Shown: positions 33,045 through 43,289 of the stretch, piece by piece
Layout: the number at the start of each line of letters is the position of its first letter
Position numbering within the stretch: the first letter of the stretch is position 1
Source of the DNA: Candidatus Nitrosoglobus terrae
GTDB taxonomy: Bacteria; Pseudomonadota; Gammaproteobacteria; Nitrosococcales; Nitrosococcaceae
Direction of reading: 5' to 3'
NCBI RefSeq assembly: GCF_002356115.1
Contig: NZ_AP014836.1
Location: forward strand, 1,799,091 to 1,863,090
Length of the DNA stretch: 64,000 bases
The notes under the pieces: generated by a model
Databases searched by the model: none
Told to the model about the DNA's origin: nothing
What the model saw: the letters and a program-made list of their open reading frames with translations, nothing else
Position numbers and translations under genes: made by a program

Positions 33045-33139
33045 AAATCATGAATCCTTTCTCAAAACGAGTAATTAATTGATAAAATAAATATGGTAAA
33101 TAAAAAATACCGCTATTATTAAATAAACCATTAAATTTT

Positions 33140-34720
33140 ATGAGTTATCAAGTTCTTGCACGAAAATGGCGGCCTCGTAATTTCACGCAAATGGTAGGAC
33201 AAGAACATGTCCTTCAAGCCTTAATCAATAGCCTTGATAATAATCGACTACATCATGCTTTTTTATTCATTGGGACTCGAGGTGTAGGTAAAACAACCTT
33301 AGCTCGCATCCTAGCAAAATCCCTTAATTGCAAAGAAGGGGTGAGATCCTCACCTTGTGAAAACTGTCAAAATTGCCAAGCCATTAGCACTGGTAATTTT
33401 GTAGATCTTATTGAAGTAGATGCAGCATCTCGTACTGGCGTGGATGATACTCGCGAGTTATTGGAAAATGTACATTACGCACCAACTACCGGTCGCTATA
33501 AAATCTATCTTATTGATGAAATCCACATGTTTTCTACTTCAAGTTTTAATGCCTTACTCAAAACCTTGGAAGAACCTCCCCCCCACGTTAAATTCTTACT
33601 AGCTACAACAAATCCCAAAAAGATACCTGCAACAGTACTCTCCCGCTGCCTTCAATTTAACCTAAGGCACATTACCCCTAAAGCAATCTCCACTCATCTA
33701 GACAAAATTCTAACTGAGGAACAAATCCCCTCTGAGATGGAAGCCTTAAGCTTAATTGCTTGTGTAGCTAAAGGTAGTATGCGTGATGCCCTCAGTCTTC
33801 TAGATCAAGCTATCGGCTACGGAGGTGGCCAAGTCACTACGGCTCATGTGCGTATGATGCTAGGTAGCACTGATCAACAAAATTTATTTGCGCTACTCAA
33901 TGCCTTGTTGCTTCGAGATGGTCAGGTACTTATTGAGAAAGCCCGGGAAATCTGTAGCTATTCAGTAGATATAGCCTTTATTATAGGAGATTTACTGCAC
34001 TTGCTACAGCAACTTGCTCTCTATAAAATTGCCCCCAGCACCGTTGATGAAATAGGCGATCTTGAAGAATTTCAGACTCTTGCAAATCAAATGAGCCCCG
34101 AGGATATCCAATTATTTTACCAGATTGCTCTCATAGGTAGCCGTGATCTTGCTCATGTACCTGATCCTCGTACAGCTTTTGAAATGTTACTGCTACGTAT
34201 GCTGTGTTTCCATCCCATAAATGAGGATTTTACGCCACAAATATTTGCTCAGACTAAATCTACTAAAGCAGAAATAACTGCCTTAATTCCACCCTTAGAG
34301 CAAAAATCCATCGACTCATCTCTCCCAAACCATGATGATTGGCCAAAATTAGCTATCCGGCTAAAATTAACTGCCGTAGCCCGACAATTAGCAGAAAATT
34401 GCACCTTAGATCGATGCGAAAATGATACTTTGTACTTACAATTAGCCCCTAACATGGCTAATCTTCATAATAAGCGTGCAGAAGATCGCCTACAGCAAGC
34501 TTTATCTGAGCACTATGGGAGATCTATGCGATTAGTTATTCAAATTGCAGAGTCAGCAACGACTGTCGATACAGCAGCAATTAGACGTAATAAAGAACAT
34601 ACAGCACAGCAGCAAGCGGCGGCAGAATCCATTCAAAATGATACTAACGTTAAGGCGCTTTGCGAAACGCTTAATGCTCGACTACTACCCAATAGTATTC
34701 GCCCGCTAGAGATTAAATAA
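33140..34720 (+). CDS. dnaX: DNA polymerase III tau subunit
   Basis: Clamp-loader ATPase of the replicative polymerase. 526 residues. Walker A GTRGVGKTT at 45-53, zinc cysteines C64, C73, C76, C79, Walker B LIDEIHM, and sensor-1 LLATTNPKKIP; the C-terminal third is the tau-specific part. No A-AAA-AAG slippery heptamer in the correct register was seen near the middle, so a shorter gamma product by frameshifting is not supported. First gene of dnaX-ybaB-recR. Confidence 0.95.
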   Translation: MSYQVLARKWRPRNFTQMVGQEHVLQALINSLDNNRLHHAFLFIGTRGVGKTTLARILAKSLNCKEGVRSSPCENCQNCQAISTGNFVDLIEVDAASRTGVDDTRELLENVHYAPTTGRYKIYLIDEIHMFSTSSFNALLKTLEEPPPHVKFLLATTNPKKIPATVLSRCLQFNLRHITPKAISTHLDKILTEEQIPSEMEALSLIACVAKGSMRDALSLLDQAIGYGGGQVTTAHVRMMLGSTDQQNLFALLNALLLRDGQVLIEKAREICSYSVDIAFIIGDLLHLLQQLALYKIAPSTVDEIGDLEEFQTLANQMSPEDIQLFYQIALIGSRDLAHVPDPRTAFEMLLLRMLCFHPINEDFTPQIFAQTKSTKAEITALIPPLEQKSIDSSLPNHDDWPKLAIRLKLTAVARQLAENCTLDRCENDTLYLQLAPNMANLHNKRAEDRLQQALSEHYGRSMRLVIQIAESATTVDTAAIRRNKEHTAQQQAAAESIQNDTNVKALCETLNARLLPNSIRPLEIK

Positions 34721-34743
34721 AATACTTCCAAGGAGAATAAAAA

Positions 34744-35064
34744 ATGAAAGGCGGACTTGGTAACTTAATGAAACAAGCCCAACAACTTCAATCAACTATG
34801 GAAAAAGCACAAGAAGATCTGGCTAACATGGAAGTCACTGGCCAAGCTGGAGGAGGAATGGTAACCATTATAATGACCGGGCGGTATGATTGTCGACGTA
34901 TCACTATCAGTGATGAGCTATGGCAAGAAGGGAAAGAGATGGTAGAAGATTTAATAGCCGCAGCAATCAACGACGCAGTTCGTCAAGTTGAAACTAAATC
35001 AAAGGAGAAAATGGCCAATATGACTTCAGGTATCTTGCCTCCTGGTTTTAAATTACCATTTTAA
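34744..35064 (+). CDS. ybaB: YbaB/EbfC nucleoid-associated protein
   Basis: DNA-binding dimer found between dnaX and recR in most gammaproteobacteria. 106 residues, beginning [15 protein letters not shown] and ending [11 protein letters not shown], both family marks. The start ATG has AAGGAG nine bases upstream. Co-transcribed with dnaX (23 bp gap) and recR. Confidence 0.95.
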   Translation: MKGGLGNLMKQAQQLQSTMEKAQEDLANMEVTGQAGGGMVTIIMTGRYDCRRITISDELWQEGKEMVEDLIAAAINDAVRQVETKSKEKMANMTSGILPPGFKLPF

Positions 35065-35100
35065 TCCCTTTCTTCTTTAATTGTCTCTCGGCTCCTAAAT

Positions 35101-35700
35101 ATGAACTTATTTGGTCCTTCTCTGGAGCGTTTAGTTGTAGCATTACGCTGCCTTCCTGGCGTTGGCCCTAAATCCGCTCAACGTATGGCTTTTCATTTAC
35201 TAGAGTCTGATCAAACAGGAGGGCGACGCTTAGCTGATGCGCTAATAGAAGCTTTAGATAAAATCACCCATTGTCAAGCCTGCCGCATTTTAAGTGAAAC
35301 AGATCTATGCGCCTTCTGCGTTAATCCTAAACGAAATCATAGCCAGCTATGTGTCGTAGAAATGCCTAGCGATGTTCAAGCTATCGAGCAAACTACGGCC
35401 TATCAAGGATTATACTTTGTTTTGATGGGGCATCTATCCTCCCTTGATGGTATCGGCCCTACTGCTTTAGGTATGGATTTACTAGCAGAGCGCTTGGATA
35501 AAAATGAAATTCATGAAGTTATCCTCGCAACTAACCTAACAGTTGAGGGTGAGGCGACAGCTTATTACATCGGCGAGCTGGCGCGAGGCCGAAAGATTAC
35601 AGTAACCCGTATTGCCCATGGAGTTCCTTTAGGCGGAGAGCTTGAGTTTGTGGATAGCAATACGCTATCCCACGCCTTTAAAGGCCGACAGCACTTATAA
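35101..35700 (+). CDS. recR: Recombination mediator RecR
   Basis: Works with RecO/RecF to load RecA at gaps. 199 residues: helix-hairpin-helix [18 protein letters not shown] near the N terminus, a four-Cys zinc finger ([16 protein letters not shown]), and a TOPRIM domain ([24 protein letters not shown]). Last gene of the dnaX-ybaB-recR operon. Confidence 0.97.
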   Translation: MNLFGPSLERLVVALRCLPGVGPKSAQRMAFHLLESDQTGGRRLADALIEALDKITHCQACRILSETDLCAFCVNPKRNHSQLCVVEMPSDVQAIEQTTAYQGLYFVLMGHLSSLDGIGPTALGMDLLAERLDKNEIHEVILATNLTVEGEATAYYIGELARGRKITVTRIAHGVPLGGELEFVDSNTLSHAFKGRQHL

Positions 35701-35803
35701 TTAAACTAAAACTAAATTTATTAAGATCTTGATTAAATTATATTTAGAGAAATAAATTCTCTTACCCTAACCTTACCTTAACCCAATATCTCTAAGCCTT
35801 TCT

Positions 35804-36517
35804 ATGAGTAGGCTTTATTATCTTGATCCTCATGGGCCGGCTAATGCTTTCCCTAACCCAGAGCTAGCACTTACCGATCCAAACGGATTATTAGCTGTAG
35901 GAGGCGATTTATCAGTAGAGAGAATCATTGCTGCCTATCAGCAAGGCATATTTCCTTGGTACAGTGAAGGGCAACCTATACTTTGGTGGTCTCCTGATCC
36001 GCGTATGGTCTTATTTCCTGAAAAACTGCATATTTCTCGAAGTCTACAAAAACAACTACGCCGAGAAACTTATCAGGTGACACTGGATCAAGACTTTTTA
36101 AGTGTAATTCAAGCTTGCGCTAGCTCCCGCTCAGTTAGAGAAGGAACTTGGATTACACCAGAAATAAAAAATGCTTATCTTTACCTTCACCAAATGGGAA
36201 TAGCCCATTCAGCGGAAGCATGGAAAGATGGAAAATTAGCAGGGGGGCTTTATGGGTTAAGTATAGGCTATATCTTTTTTGGTGAATCTATGTTCAGCCG
36301 ATATCCTGATGCTTCTAAAGTAGCTTTTGTCCATCTTTGTCGCCAACTTCAACGATGGGGATTTCCGCTTATCGACTGCCAAGTCGAATCGGCTCACTTG
36401 CAGCGACTAGGGGCTGAAACTATTTCCCGAAGCAAATTCCTCTATTGGCTACAAAAACTATGTAATCACACCTCAAATAATGGATTATGGCACCTAGATC
36501 ATGATCTAAGTATTTAG
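35804..36517 (+). CDS. aat: Leucyl/phenylalanyl-tRNA-protein transferase
   Basis: Adds Leu or Phe to proteins with N-terminal Lys or Arg, making N-degrons for ClpS/ClpAP. 237 residues with the signature [40 protein letters not shown] and DCQVESAHL. Family length. Gene lies 135 bp before infA, a pairing common in proteobacteria. Confidence 0.96.
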   Translation: MSRLYYLDPHGPANAFPNPELALTDPNGLLAVGGDLSVERIIAAYQQGIFPWYSEGQPILWWSPDPRMVLFPEKLHISRSLQKQLRRETYQVTLDQDFLSVIQACASSRSVREGTWITPEIKNAYLYLHQMGIAHSAEAWKDGKLAGGLYGLSIGYIFFGESMFSRYPDASKVAFVHLCRQLQRWGFPLIDCQVESAHLQRLGAETISRSKFLYWLQKLCNHTSNNGLWHLDHDLSI

Positions 36518-36651
36518 CTTAAATCGCCCTATTCTTCTTTCTTATTAGAGCTATTAAGCAATCTTATCAAGGGTAATATAGAAAGTTTTTCAAAAACCAT
36601 GATAGAATTTAATATTCTAAGTATTCATTATAGGAGATTATTAAGAATTAC

Positions 36652-36876
36652 ATGGCAAAAGAAAAAGAAGGTTTCATTGAAATGGAAGGAACGGTTATTG
36701 ATACCCTGCCAAACACTATGTTCAGAGTAGAGTTAGAAAATGGGCACGTGGTTACTGCTCACATCTCTGGTAAAATGCGTAAGCACTATATTCGCATCCT
36801 CACAGGAGATAAGGTTACTATTGAGCTTACCCCTTACGATCTCAGCAAAGGTCGTATTATCTATCGTGCTCGCTAA
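36652..36876 (+). CDS. infA: Translation initiation factor IF-1
   Basis: 74-residue OB-fold protein that binds the 30S A site. The core [19 protein letters not shown] and the stretch [10 protein letters not shown] are near-invariant. The N terminus is two residues longer than in E. coli ([13 protein letters not shown]). Ordinary. Confidence 0.97.
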   Translation: MAKEKEGFIEMEGTVIDTLPNTMFRVELENGHVVTAHISGKMRKHYIRILTGDKVTIELTPYDLSKGRIIYRAR

Positions 36877-36995
36877 GAATTTTACCCGTGCCTCTCTTCA
36901 AAATTACCCATAAACCCCTAAGCTTTAACAGCAACTATTATTTACCCCCCCTAGCTAATAACTAAAAGATCAGCGTTTTAATTTATTAATTTAAC

Positions 36996-38363
36996 TTACC
37001 AGAAAAAAAATCCACCTACACCCACCACATTAGCTTCTTGCCGATTACCATGCCCATACCATTCATTAATTATGCGAGAATACTCAGCCACTAGTTTTAG
37101 GTTAGCATTCACATCATGATAAATCCCAGCGACATAAGCTTGTTGATCCTTAATGGTAGCCCCAGCTCCTGATAGCCGTAAAGCCGCATCAGTGGCCGTC
37201 TCATTCTCTCGTGATACCCCATAACTAAAGGCTATTTTAGTATGCTTCAAGAAAGTATATCCTCCCTGAGCTATCCAACCCTTATCTCGGCGAAAATTTC
37301 CATCTGCATCCATAGAATCGGCAGCCATAAGAAATGAGGTACCTAAACCTGCGCCTGCATAGTAAGAGCCGTTAAAATCCCAGCCACGATACTTCACCTG
37401 AGCACCCGTTGACCAGCCCCAAACATCGTTCTTCTTATTTGTCGGGTTAATATCTATTGGCTCACGCTCTAAGCTTTGCCACATTCCTGAGCCCCAGACC
37501 TGAAAACTACCATCCGTAAATGTACCCACATAGCTGGCCAGACCTTCACCTCTGGGGGTATTGGTAGTTCTAATACAATTTGCACCGCTAGCCGCTACAT
37601 ACTGCCCTCCTACGGCTTCTGCGCCACAAAGCTGAGAAGGATCAACCGCCGCTAAGGAAATTTTAAGACCATTCATATCTGGACTAGTCCAGCGAACTTG
37701 GGCATTAAACCCAGGATAGAGATAGCCAAAACCAATTCGCCCAAGGGTAAATCCACCTCCGTGCACATTACCCGTACCGCCTACGCCAAAGAGGGTTTGA
37801 TCTGTAAGAATATTCTTACCCATGAAAAGATCCAAAGTTCGTCCTGCTAAGATTTGGCCAAAAGTTCCATCAATAGTGAAATATCCTTCTCGAAATTCAA
37901 AATTTCCCCCAAGATTAGTGGTATTACTAGAATTTTGGATACCCGTGGCTGTACCCGCTCCCCCGACTCCGCCGAATGAGCCCAAAGTATTATTCGTACT
38001 ATTATCATTATTAGTTTGGCCCGCAAAGCTAATTCTTCCGCCAATATCTAGCCCATGCCAAGTGGGCGCCTTTACATTAAAGCCAAACAGCGCCGGCATA
38101 AGACCAGTACGGAAACGACTAGAACTCTGACTAAAAGGATCCATCGTCATGTTCCCACCAATGACTTTACCTAACGGATTAGAGGCAGTGGGATTATCAG
38201 GCCGACCAGATGGATCACTCCACACATAAAACTGGTTGATATTACCATCAAAGCTCACTTCCCAGCCATTGTCACCGCCGACAACAACGATAGCTTTTGC
38301 CGGCAGTGATAACCCCATGACGGCAGCTACTACGGCTAACCTAGTTTTCTTGAAATGCTCCAT
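36996..38363 (-). CDS. Outer-membrane porin
   Basis: 455 residues: a signal peptide (KKTRLAVVAAVMGLSLPAKA, cleaved near residue 24), then alternating amphipathic beta strands with Gly/Asn-rich turns, ending in the aromatic terminal strand VGGFFFW typical of outer-membrane barrels. It resembles the Gram-negative general porins (Porin_4 group). Likely a trimeric pore for small solutes; selectivity is unknown. The 249-bp gap upstream probably holds its promoter. Single-gene unit, read in the same direction as tadA. Confidence 0.85.
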   Translation of the reverse strand: MEHFKKTRLAVVAAVMGLSLPAKAIVVVGGDNGWEVSFDGNINQFYVWSDPSGRPDNPTASNPLGKVIGGNMTMDPFSQSSSRFRTGLMPALFGFNVKAPTWHGLDIGGRISFAGQTNNDNSTNNTLGSFGGVGGAGTATGIQNSSNTTNLGGNFEFREGYFTIDGTFGQILAGRTLDLFMGKNILTDQTLFGVGGTGNVHGGGFTLGRIGFGYLYPGFNAQVRWTSPDMNGLKISLAAVDPSQLCGAEAVGGQYVAASGANCIRTTNTPRGEGLASYVGTFTDGSFQVWGSGMWQSLEREPIDINPTNKKNDVWGWSTGAQVKYRGWDFNGSYYAGAGLGTSFLMAADSMDADGNFRRDKGWIAQGGYTFLKHTKIAFSYGVSRENETATDAALRLSGAGATIKDQQAYVAGIYHDVNANLKLVAEYSRIINEWYGHGNRQEANVVGVGGFFFW

Positions 38364-38612
38364 CCCTTATCCTCTTCATTCACAAGAAACTAAAACCCTA
38401 CAACCTAAAATATTATTGTTAATTCTAGCCCCCTTAAACATGATTGCAAAACTAATCTTTTCTTCGTTGGCTAGCTATATGTATTTTTGAGGTTTTATTA
38501 AAATTTCTCAAATATACTAGGAATAATGCTTGAATATTAAGCGTTTTTTACCTTATTTTCATCAAAAAACAATACAAACCTACTTTATTACTTTAGGATT
38601 CCTCGATTTTCC

Positions 38613-39149
<537 letters not shown>

Positions 39150-40328
39150 TCAGCAGGCATAATCTGCCTCCAGTTTGTGTACCCCTCCACGCACATCACT
39201 TTCCCTCCTCCCGAGGGTAGCTAACGCTAAGATATTCTTGGCCGCGTTGATATCGCGGTCGTGGACTGTCTGGCAGTCTTGGCAGGTCCATTCACGTACC
39301 GATAGCGGTATGGTCTCTTGTACCGTACCGCATGTGCTACAGGTCTTGCTGGTCGGTGCCCATCGATCCACTTGCACCCACTCACAGCCCGTCCATTTGG
39401 CTTTATATTCCAATTGCCGTTTAAGCTCGTCCATGCCTACATCGCTAATGGATTTAGCCAATCGCCGATTGGCCATCATGCCTTTGACGTTGAGATCTTC
39501 CATGGCAATAAAACCGGCTTGACCGATAAGGGTTGTTGAAAGCTTGTGTAGCCAGTCTTGGCGGGTATTCCTCACTCTGGCATGGGCATTAGCGACCCGC
39601 ATTCGCTGACAGTGCCAGCGCTGGCTGCCTTTCACTCGCCTAGATAAACGGCGTTGGGTTTTCGTGAGTTGGCGTCTGTAAGTGAGTAGATATCGAGGAT
39701 TACCCGACTTCCAACCGCTTGAGGTCACGACAACGTCTTTAAGTCCGAGATCGACCCCGATACCGCTTGGCTTTTGCGGTAAGGGCTGGATACTTTCTTC
39801 GCACGTAAAGGAGGCAAAATAATGGCCTGTACAGTCTTTGGTAATCGTGACCATCTTTGGAATACCCAAGGGCTTACGGGACCACTTGAGCTTAAGCTCC
39901 CCTAACTTGGGAAGCTTGAGAAATTCACCGGCTCGGTACAGATTCGCCACTATCCGTTGATCAAGTTGATAGCGGATGCTTTGCCCGTGTAGCTTCTTTT
40001 TAAACTTTGGATATTTGGCCCGACCGGCAAAGAAGTTTCTAAATGCCGTGTCCTGATCCCGTAGCTTTTGCTGTAAGACACAAGCACTGGCCTCTTTCAG
40101 CCAGTCGTAGGTTCCAAGCTGTTTTAAAAAGGTAAGTTCACGGCTAAAGTCTATCGCTGTGACTTTCTCGCCCACATCTTGATAAAGATTGCTACGCCAA
40201 GCTAGACACTGGTTCCACACCCAACGGGCATGGCCAAATTCAACGGCTAATTGCTGGCGCTGGACGCTACCGGGATAGCAGCGAAACTTGTAGCTACGTT
40301 GGATTTTGATAGAATCTAAGTCGGTCAT
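39150..40328 (-). CDS. tnpB: TnpB, RNA-guided RuvC-like nuclease of an IS200/IS605-type element
   Basis: 392 residues from the ATG at 40328, which gives the usual TnpB start (IQRSYKFRCYPGSVQRQQ). A longer in-frame start at 40505 would run through the element's left end and is rejected. RuvC-type acidic residues lie in GVDLGLKDVV, AMEDLNVKG and HDRDINAAKN. A four-Cys zinc finger (CSTCGT ... CQDCQ) precedes the last motif. All catalytic motifs are intact, so the nuclease may be active. TnpB uses an RNA from its own 3' end to cut target DNA and preserve the element. The C-terminal tail GGVHKLEADYAC aligns loosely with the tail frames of repeats R1-R4. Confidence 0.9.
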   Translation of the reverse strand: MTDLDSIKIQRSYKFRCYPGSVQRQQLAVEFGHARWVWNQCLAWRSNLYQDVGEKVTAIDFSRELTFLKQLGTYDWLKEASACVLQQKLRDQDTAFRNFFAGRAKYPKFKKKLHGQSIRYQLDQRIVANLYRAGEFLKLPKLGELKLKWSRKPLGIPKMVTITKDCTGHYFASFTCEESIQPLPQKPSGIGVDLGLKDVVVTSSGWKSGNPRYLLTYRRQLTKTQRRLSRRVKGSQRWHCQRMRVANAHARVRNTRQDWLHKLSTTLIGQAGFIAMEDLNVKGMMANRRLAKSISDVGMDELKRQLEYKAKWTGCEWVQVDRWAPTSKTCSTCGTVQETIPLSVREWTCQDCQTVHDRDINAAKNILALATLGRRESDVRGGVHKLEADYAC

Positions 40329-40486
40329 GGCCTCAATATTTTTCCTATTGGGTCTGTGGCAAGTGGCTAGCGGGTATTGCAAGTACCTACTAGCCGCGAC
40401 CTCGATTATACTGCGAATTCCAGCCGCTGCAAACGTCACTTTATATTGCCCTCGCGCTCGGTGCGCCGCTACGCTTCTCAACCTCG

Positions 40487-43279
40487 CTAGAGGGTCGGAA
40501 TGCATCCCTGTATTCCTTCAAAGAGTAGTTCAGCCTGTAAGCCTTGAACATCTTTGGTGACTTGGTAAACCACTTCCTGATTTAAAGTAAAATGAGCTTC
40601 GCCACATTTAATTTTTAAGTTTTCATCCCGGCGACGCTTCGCCTCCTCCAGTTCAGATTTAGTTTCTACGATAAAATACACCCGAGTATCATTTTCAAAT
40701 ACTAGCGCCCAATCAGGATTATAATTACCCAAAGGAGTCGGGATTTTAAAGGCTGCAGGCAATTTGAAGAAAAACTTCACCCGCTCATCCAAAACACAAT
40801 CCTGAGCAAAACCACTTTCCACGTCACTGTCTTTCACCACACAGGCAAAAGCTTCCCCCAAATCACCGTTGTCTAAAATAGGTTCAGCCTGTAACAACGT
40901 TTTACTAAGCGGTAGAGTGGTAGCGTTATTATTTGACGGGTAAACACTGCTTAAATAGGTTTCTATTGGTTCATCAAATAGCGTCATTTCATAACGTTTA
41001 CCGTTAATCTCATGATATTTAATACCTTGCACCAACAACCCTTGCAAACAGGTAGTAATCGCCCTCACCACGGTATCCAAAAATCCTTGCCCATTGATTA
41101 ATAACTCACCCAAACGACCAGCGCCTTTTAAAATGGCAAACAAGCTTTCCCGGGATACCGGCACCCGATTTTGCAAATAGGCATATACATCAGGCACAAC
41201 AGCGCTTTGATAGCTTACCGCTTGCTCACTGACTGCATTGACCACACTCTGCACCCCTTTGTTATCCAGTACCAATTTTGCTTTTTTTGAGCGCACTTTA
41301 GGCGCTTGCACTTTGGGGTATTGATTAAAATCCTGTAAAGCGGCTATACAGCTTTGCATCAATTCAGTGGTATCCAGCTTCACGCTATAACGGGTTTGGT
41401 AATTGATTTTGTTCCAAATCGCGGTAAATAAAGCGTGTTCCTCAGCACTTAACGGCTTGCGGCTAATACGAACTTTTGCCCGCGCGTCCTTAACCCGCCC
41501 TGCAAACTTCACTCCGGCATCTTCTTCCAACTCTTGTTGCAAGGCTGTCGCAAAACTTGCATAGCTTTCATTGGGGATTACGGTTAATATATTCACTTGT
41601 TTATCGTGTACCCGCTCACCTTGCTGGTTGACGGGCAACCGCAAACCCCGCCCCAGCTCTTGGCGTTTTTTCAGCAGGCTTTTACTTTCATTCAGGGTAC
41701 AAATTTGAAACACATTGGGATTATCCCAGCCTTCCCGTAGCGCCGTATGGCTAAAGATAAATTGTAACGGCTCATCCAAGCTTAATAAGCGCTTTCTCTC
41801 TTGCATGATCAGCTCATAGGTATCGTCATCTTTTGAGCTTCCCCGCTCCGTACTGTCTACCCAAACGGTGTTAGCGCCGCCCCCTTTACCTTTTTTATCG
41901 CCGGAAAAATAACCGCCATGGACGGTTTTTACATCATAAGGAATTAAATCGGGATAACGTTTGGCGTATTTTTCAAAAGCGGCTGTAAACCAAATAGCAA
42001 ATTTACCCGCCACCGCCTCGCTGCTGTCATCAACGCTACGATAACTAGCCACCTTATCAATAAAAAATAAACTGAGTACTTTAATGCCTTGGGGTTTTAG
42101 TCTTTCGAGCTTGGCAAAGTGGGTTGCTACGGTACGTTCAATCTGAAAACTCATCACTTCATCCATCAATCCGCCGTGGGCATGATGCAGCTTGAGCACC
42201 AAACCGCCAGAAAATACTACCTCATCGCTACGGATTTCATTGAGAATAAACCCAGCTTGGTAATAGGCGCGCTGGTTGGACTTCACATACAAATCATCCC
42301 CCAGCTTTAAGGGCAAGGTTTTACGTTTCACCTCTGTTTTATCGTTGACATCTAGGCTGATCTTCGCCGTCATCCTCTTGGCTTTGGCTTCAATATCTAC
42401 CAGTTCTACAAAAGCCATATTTTGGCTGTGATCCGCCAAAATCCCATCCACTTCAATTTGCTTCACCAAGCCCAAATCGTAAGCTTGCACCGGATCGAGT
42501 TTATACAGCAGATTATAAAGATTTCGATGGGTAGCCGAGTAACGCAAAGTACAAAGGGGATTTAAGTCAAACAAGGCTTTACGGCGAATATCAGTTTCAA
42601 AGTTTTGCGGTTCATCCACGATCACAATCGGCTGTACTGCTCGAATGTGTTCAATGGGCGCACAAGCTCGTTCGCCTAGTTGATTAATTTTGTTGCTGTC
42701 TTTGGTGAAACTATCGATAGTGATCACCAAAATACTCAGAGCATCGCTTTGGGCAAAGTGTTTGAGTTCGTTGAGTTTATCGCTGTTATAGAGTATGGCT
42801 TCGCAAGGCACTCGAGCATAATCCGCCGCAAAGTGCTCATGGGTATCCCGCAGATTTTGCAACGTGCCCTCACGAATGGCCACACTGGGCACCACGATTA
42901 CAAACTTTTTAAAGCCATATTGTTTATTCAGCGCGTAAATGGTTTTAATAAACGTATAGGTTTTACCCGTGCCCGTTTCCATTTCAATGGTAAAGTTCAA
43001 CAGACAAAACGTCTCTTTACCATTATCGGATTTTGATACCTCCAAAACGGTAGAAGGAATTAAGCCATTGGCTTGTTGCACCCGCTGTACATTACTCAGG
43101 ATTTGCCCATCATCAATCTGTAACTGATTACCAATGCTGCCATCAGCGCCATAGCGCACACTGGAATTTTGGCTAACTAAAGCAAATTCAGATTTAGCCA
43201 AAGGCTGGCCGTCAAACAATTGTACCACCGCATTTACCGCTTGGGTTTGATACGCTTGGTGGGTAAATTGTAATTTCAT
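40487..43279 (-). CDS. res: Type III restriction enzyme, Res subunit
   Basis: Helicase/nuclease subunit of a type III restriction-modification system. 930 residues. Superfamily 2 helicase with P-loop TGTGKT at 102-107 and DEPQ box (VIVDEPQNFETD). Near the C terminus a PD-(D/E)XK nuclease: NPDWAL at about 852 then VETKSE (E872, K874). It follows mod by 10 bp on the same strand. The last 12 codons (LFEGIQGCIPTL) are read from the left end of the TnpB element, so the original C-terminal tail was replaced on insertion. All catalytic motifs lie upstream of this and look intact. Confidence 0.92.
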   Translation of the reverse strand: MKLQFTHQAYQTQAVNAVVQLFDGQPLAKSEFALVSQNSSVRYGADGSIGNQLQIDDGQILSNVQRVQQANGLIPSTVLEVSKSDNGKETFCLLNFTIEMETGTGKTYTFIKTIYALNKQYGFKKFVIVVPSVAIREGTLQNLRDTHEHFAADYARVPCEAILYNSDKLNELKHFAQSDALSILVITIDSFTKDSNKINQLGERACAPIEHIRAVQPIVIVDEPQNFETDIRRKALFDLNPLCTLRYSATHRNLYNLLYKLDPVQAYDLGLVKQIEVDGILADHSQNMAFVELVDIEAKAKRMTAKISLDVNDKTEVKRKTLPLKLGDDLYVKSNQRAYYQAGFILNEIRSDEVVFSGGLVLKLHHAHGGLMDEVMSFQIERTVATHFAKLERLKPQGIKVLSLFFIDKVASYRSVDDSSEAVAGKFAIWFTAAFEKYAKRYPDLIPYDVKTVHGGYFSGDKKGKGGGANTVWVDSTERGSSKDDDTYELIMQERKRLLSLDEPLQFIFSHTALREGWDNPNVFQICTLNESKSLLKKRQELGRGLRLPVNQQGERVHDKQVNILTVIPNESYASFATALQQELEEDAGVKFAGRVKDARAKVRISRKPLSAEEHALFTAIWNKINYQTRYSVKLDTTELMQSCIAALQDFNQYPKVQAPKVRSKKAKLVLDNKGVQSVVNAVSEQAVSYQSAVVPDVYAYLQNRVPVSRESLFAILKGAGRLGELLINGQGFLDTVVRAITTCLQGLLVQGIKYHEINGKRYEMTLFDEPIETYLSSVYPSNNNATTLPLSKTLLQAEPILDNGDLGEAFACVVKDSDVESGFAQDCVLDERVKFFFKLPAAFKIPTPLGNYNPDWALVFENDTRVYFIVETKSELEEAKRRRDENLKIKCGEAHFTLNQEVVYQVTKDVQGLQAELLFEGIQGCIPTL

Positions 43280-43289
43280 CCCTGCCCCA

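Noticed and set aside
33600-33640. CCCAAAAAGAT in dnaX as a frameshift site for a gamma subunit
   Set aside because: The base before AAA-AAG is C, so the heptamer is not A-AAA-AAG, and it lies far too early in the gene.
40329-40505. Longer start for tnpB
   Set aside because: The added 59 residues are translated from the element's left end and promoter; TnpB proteins start close to IQRSYKFRCYP.
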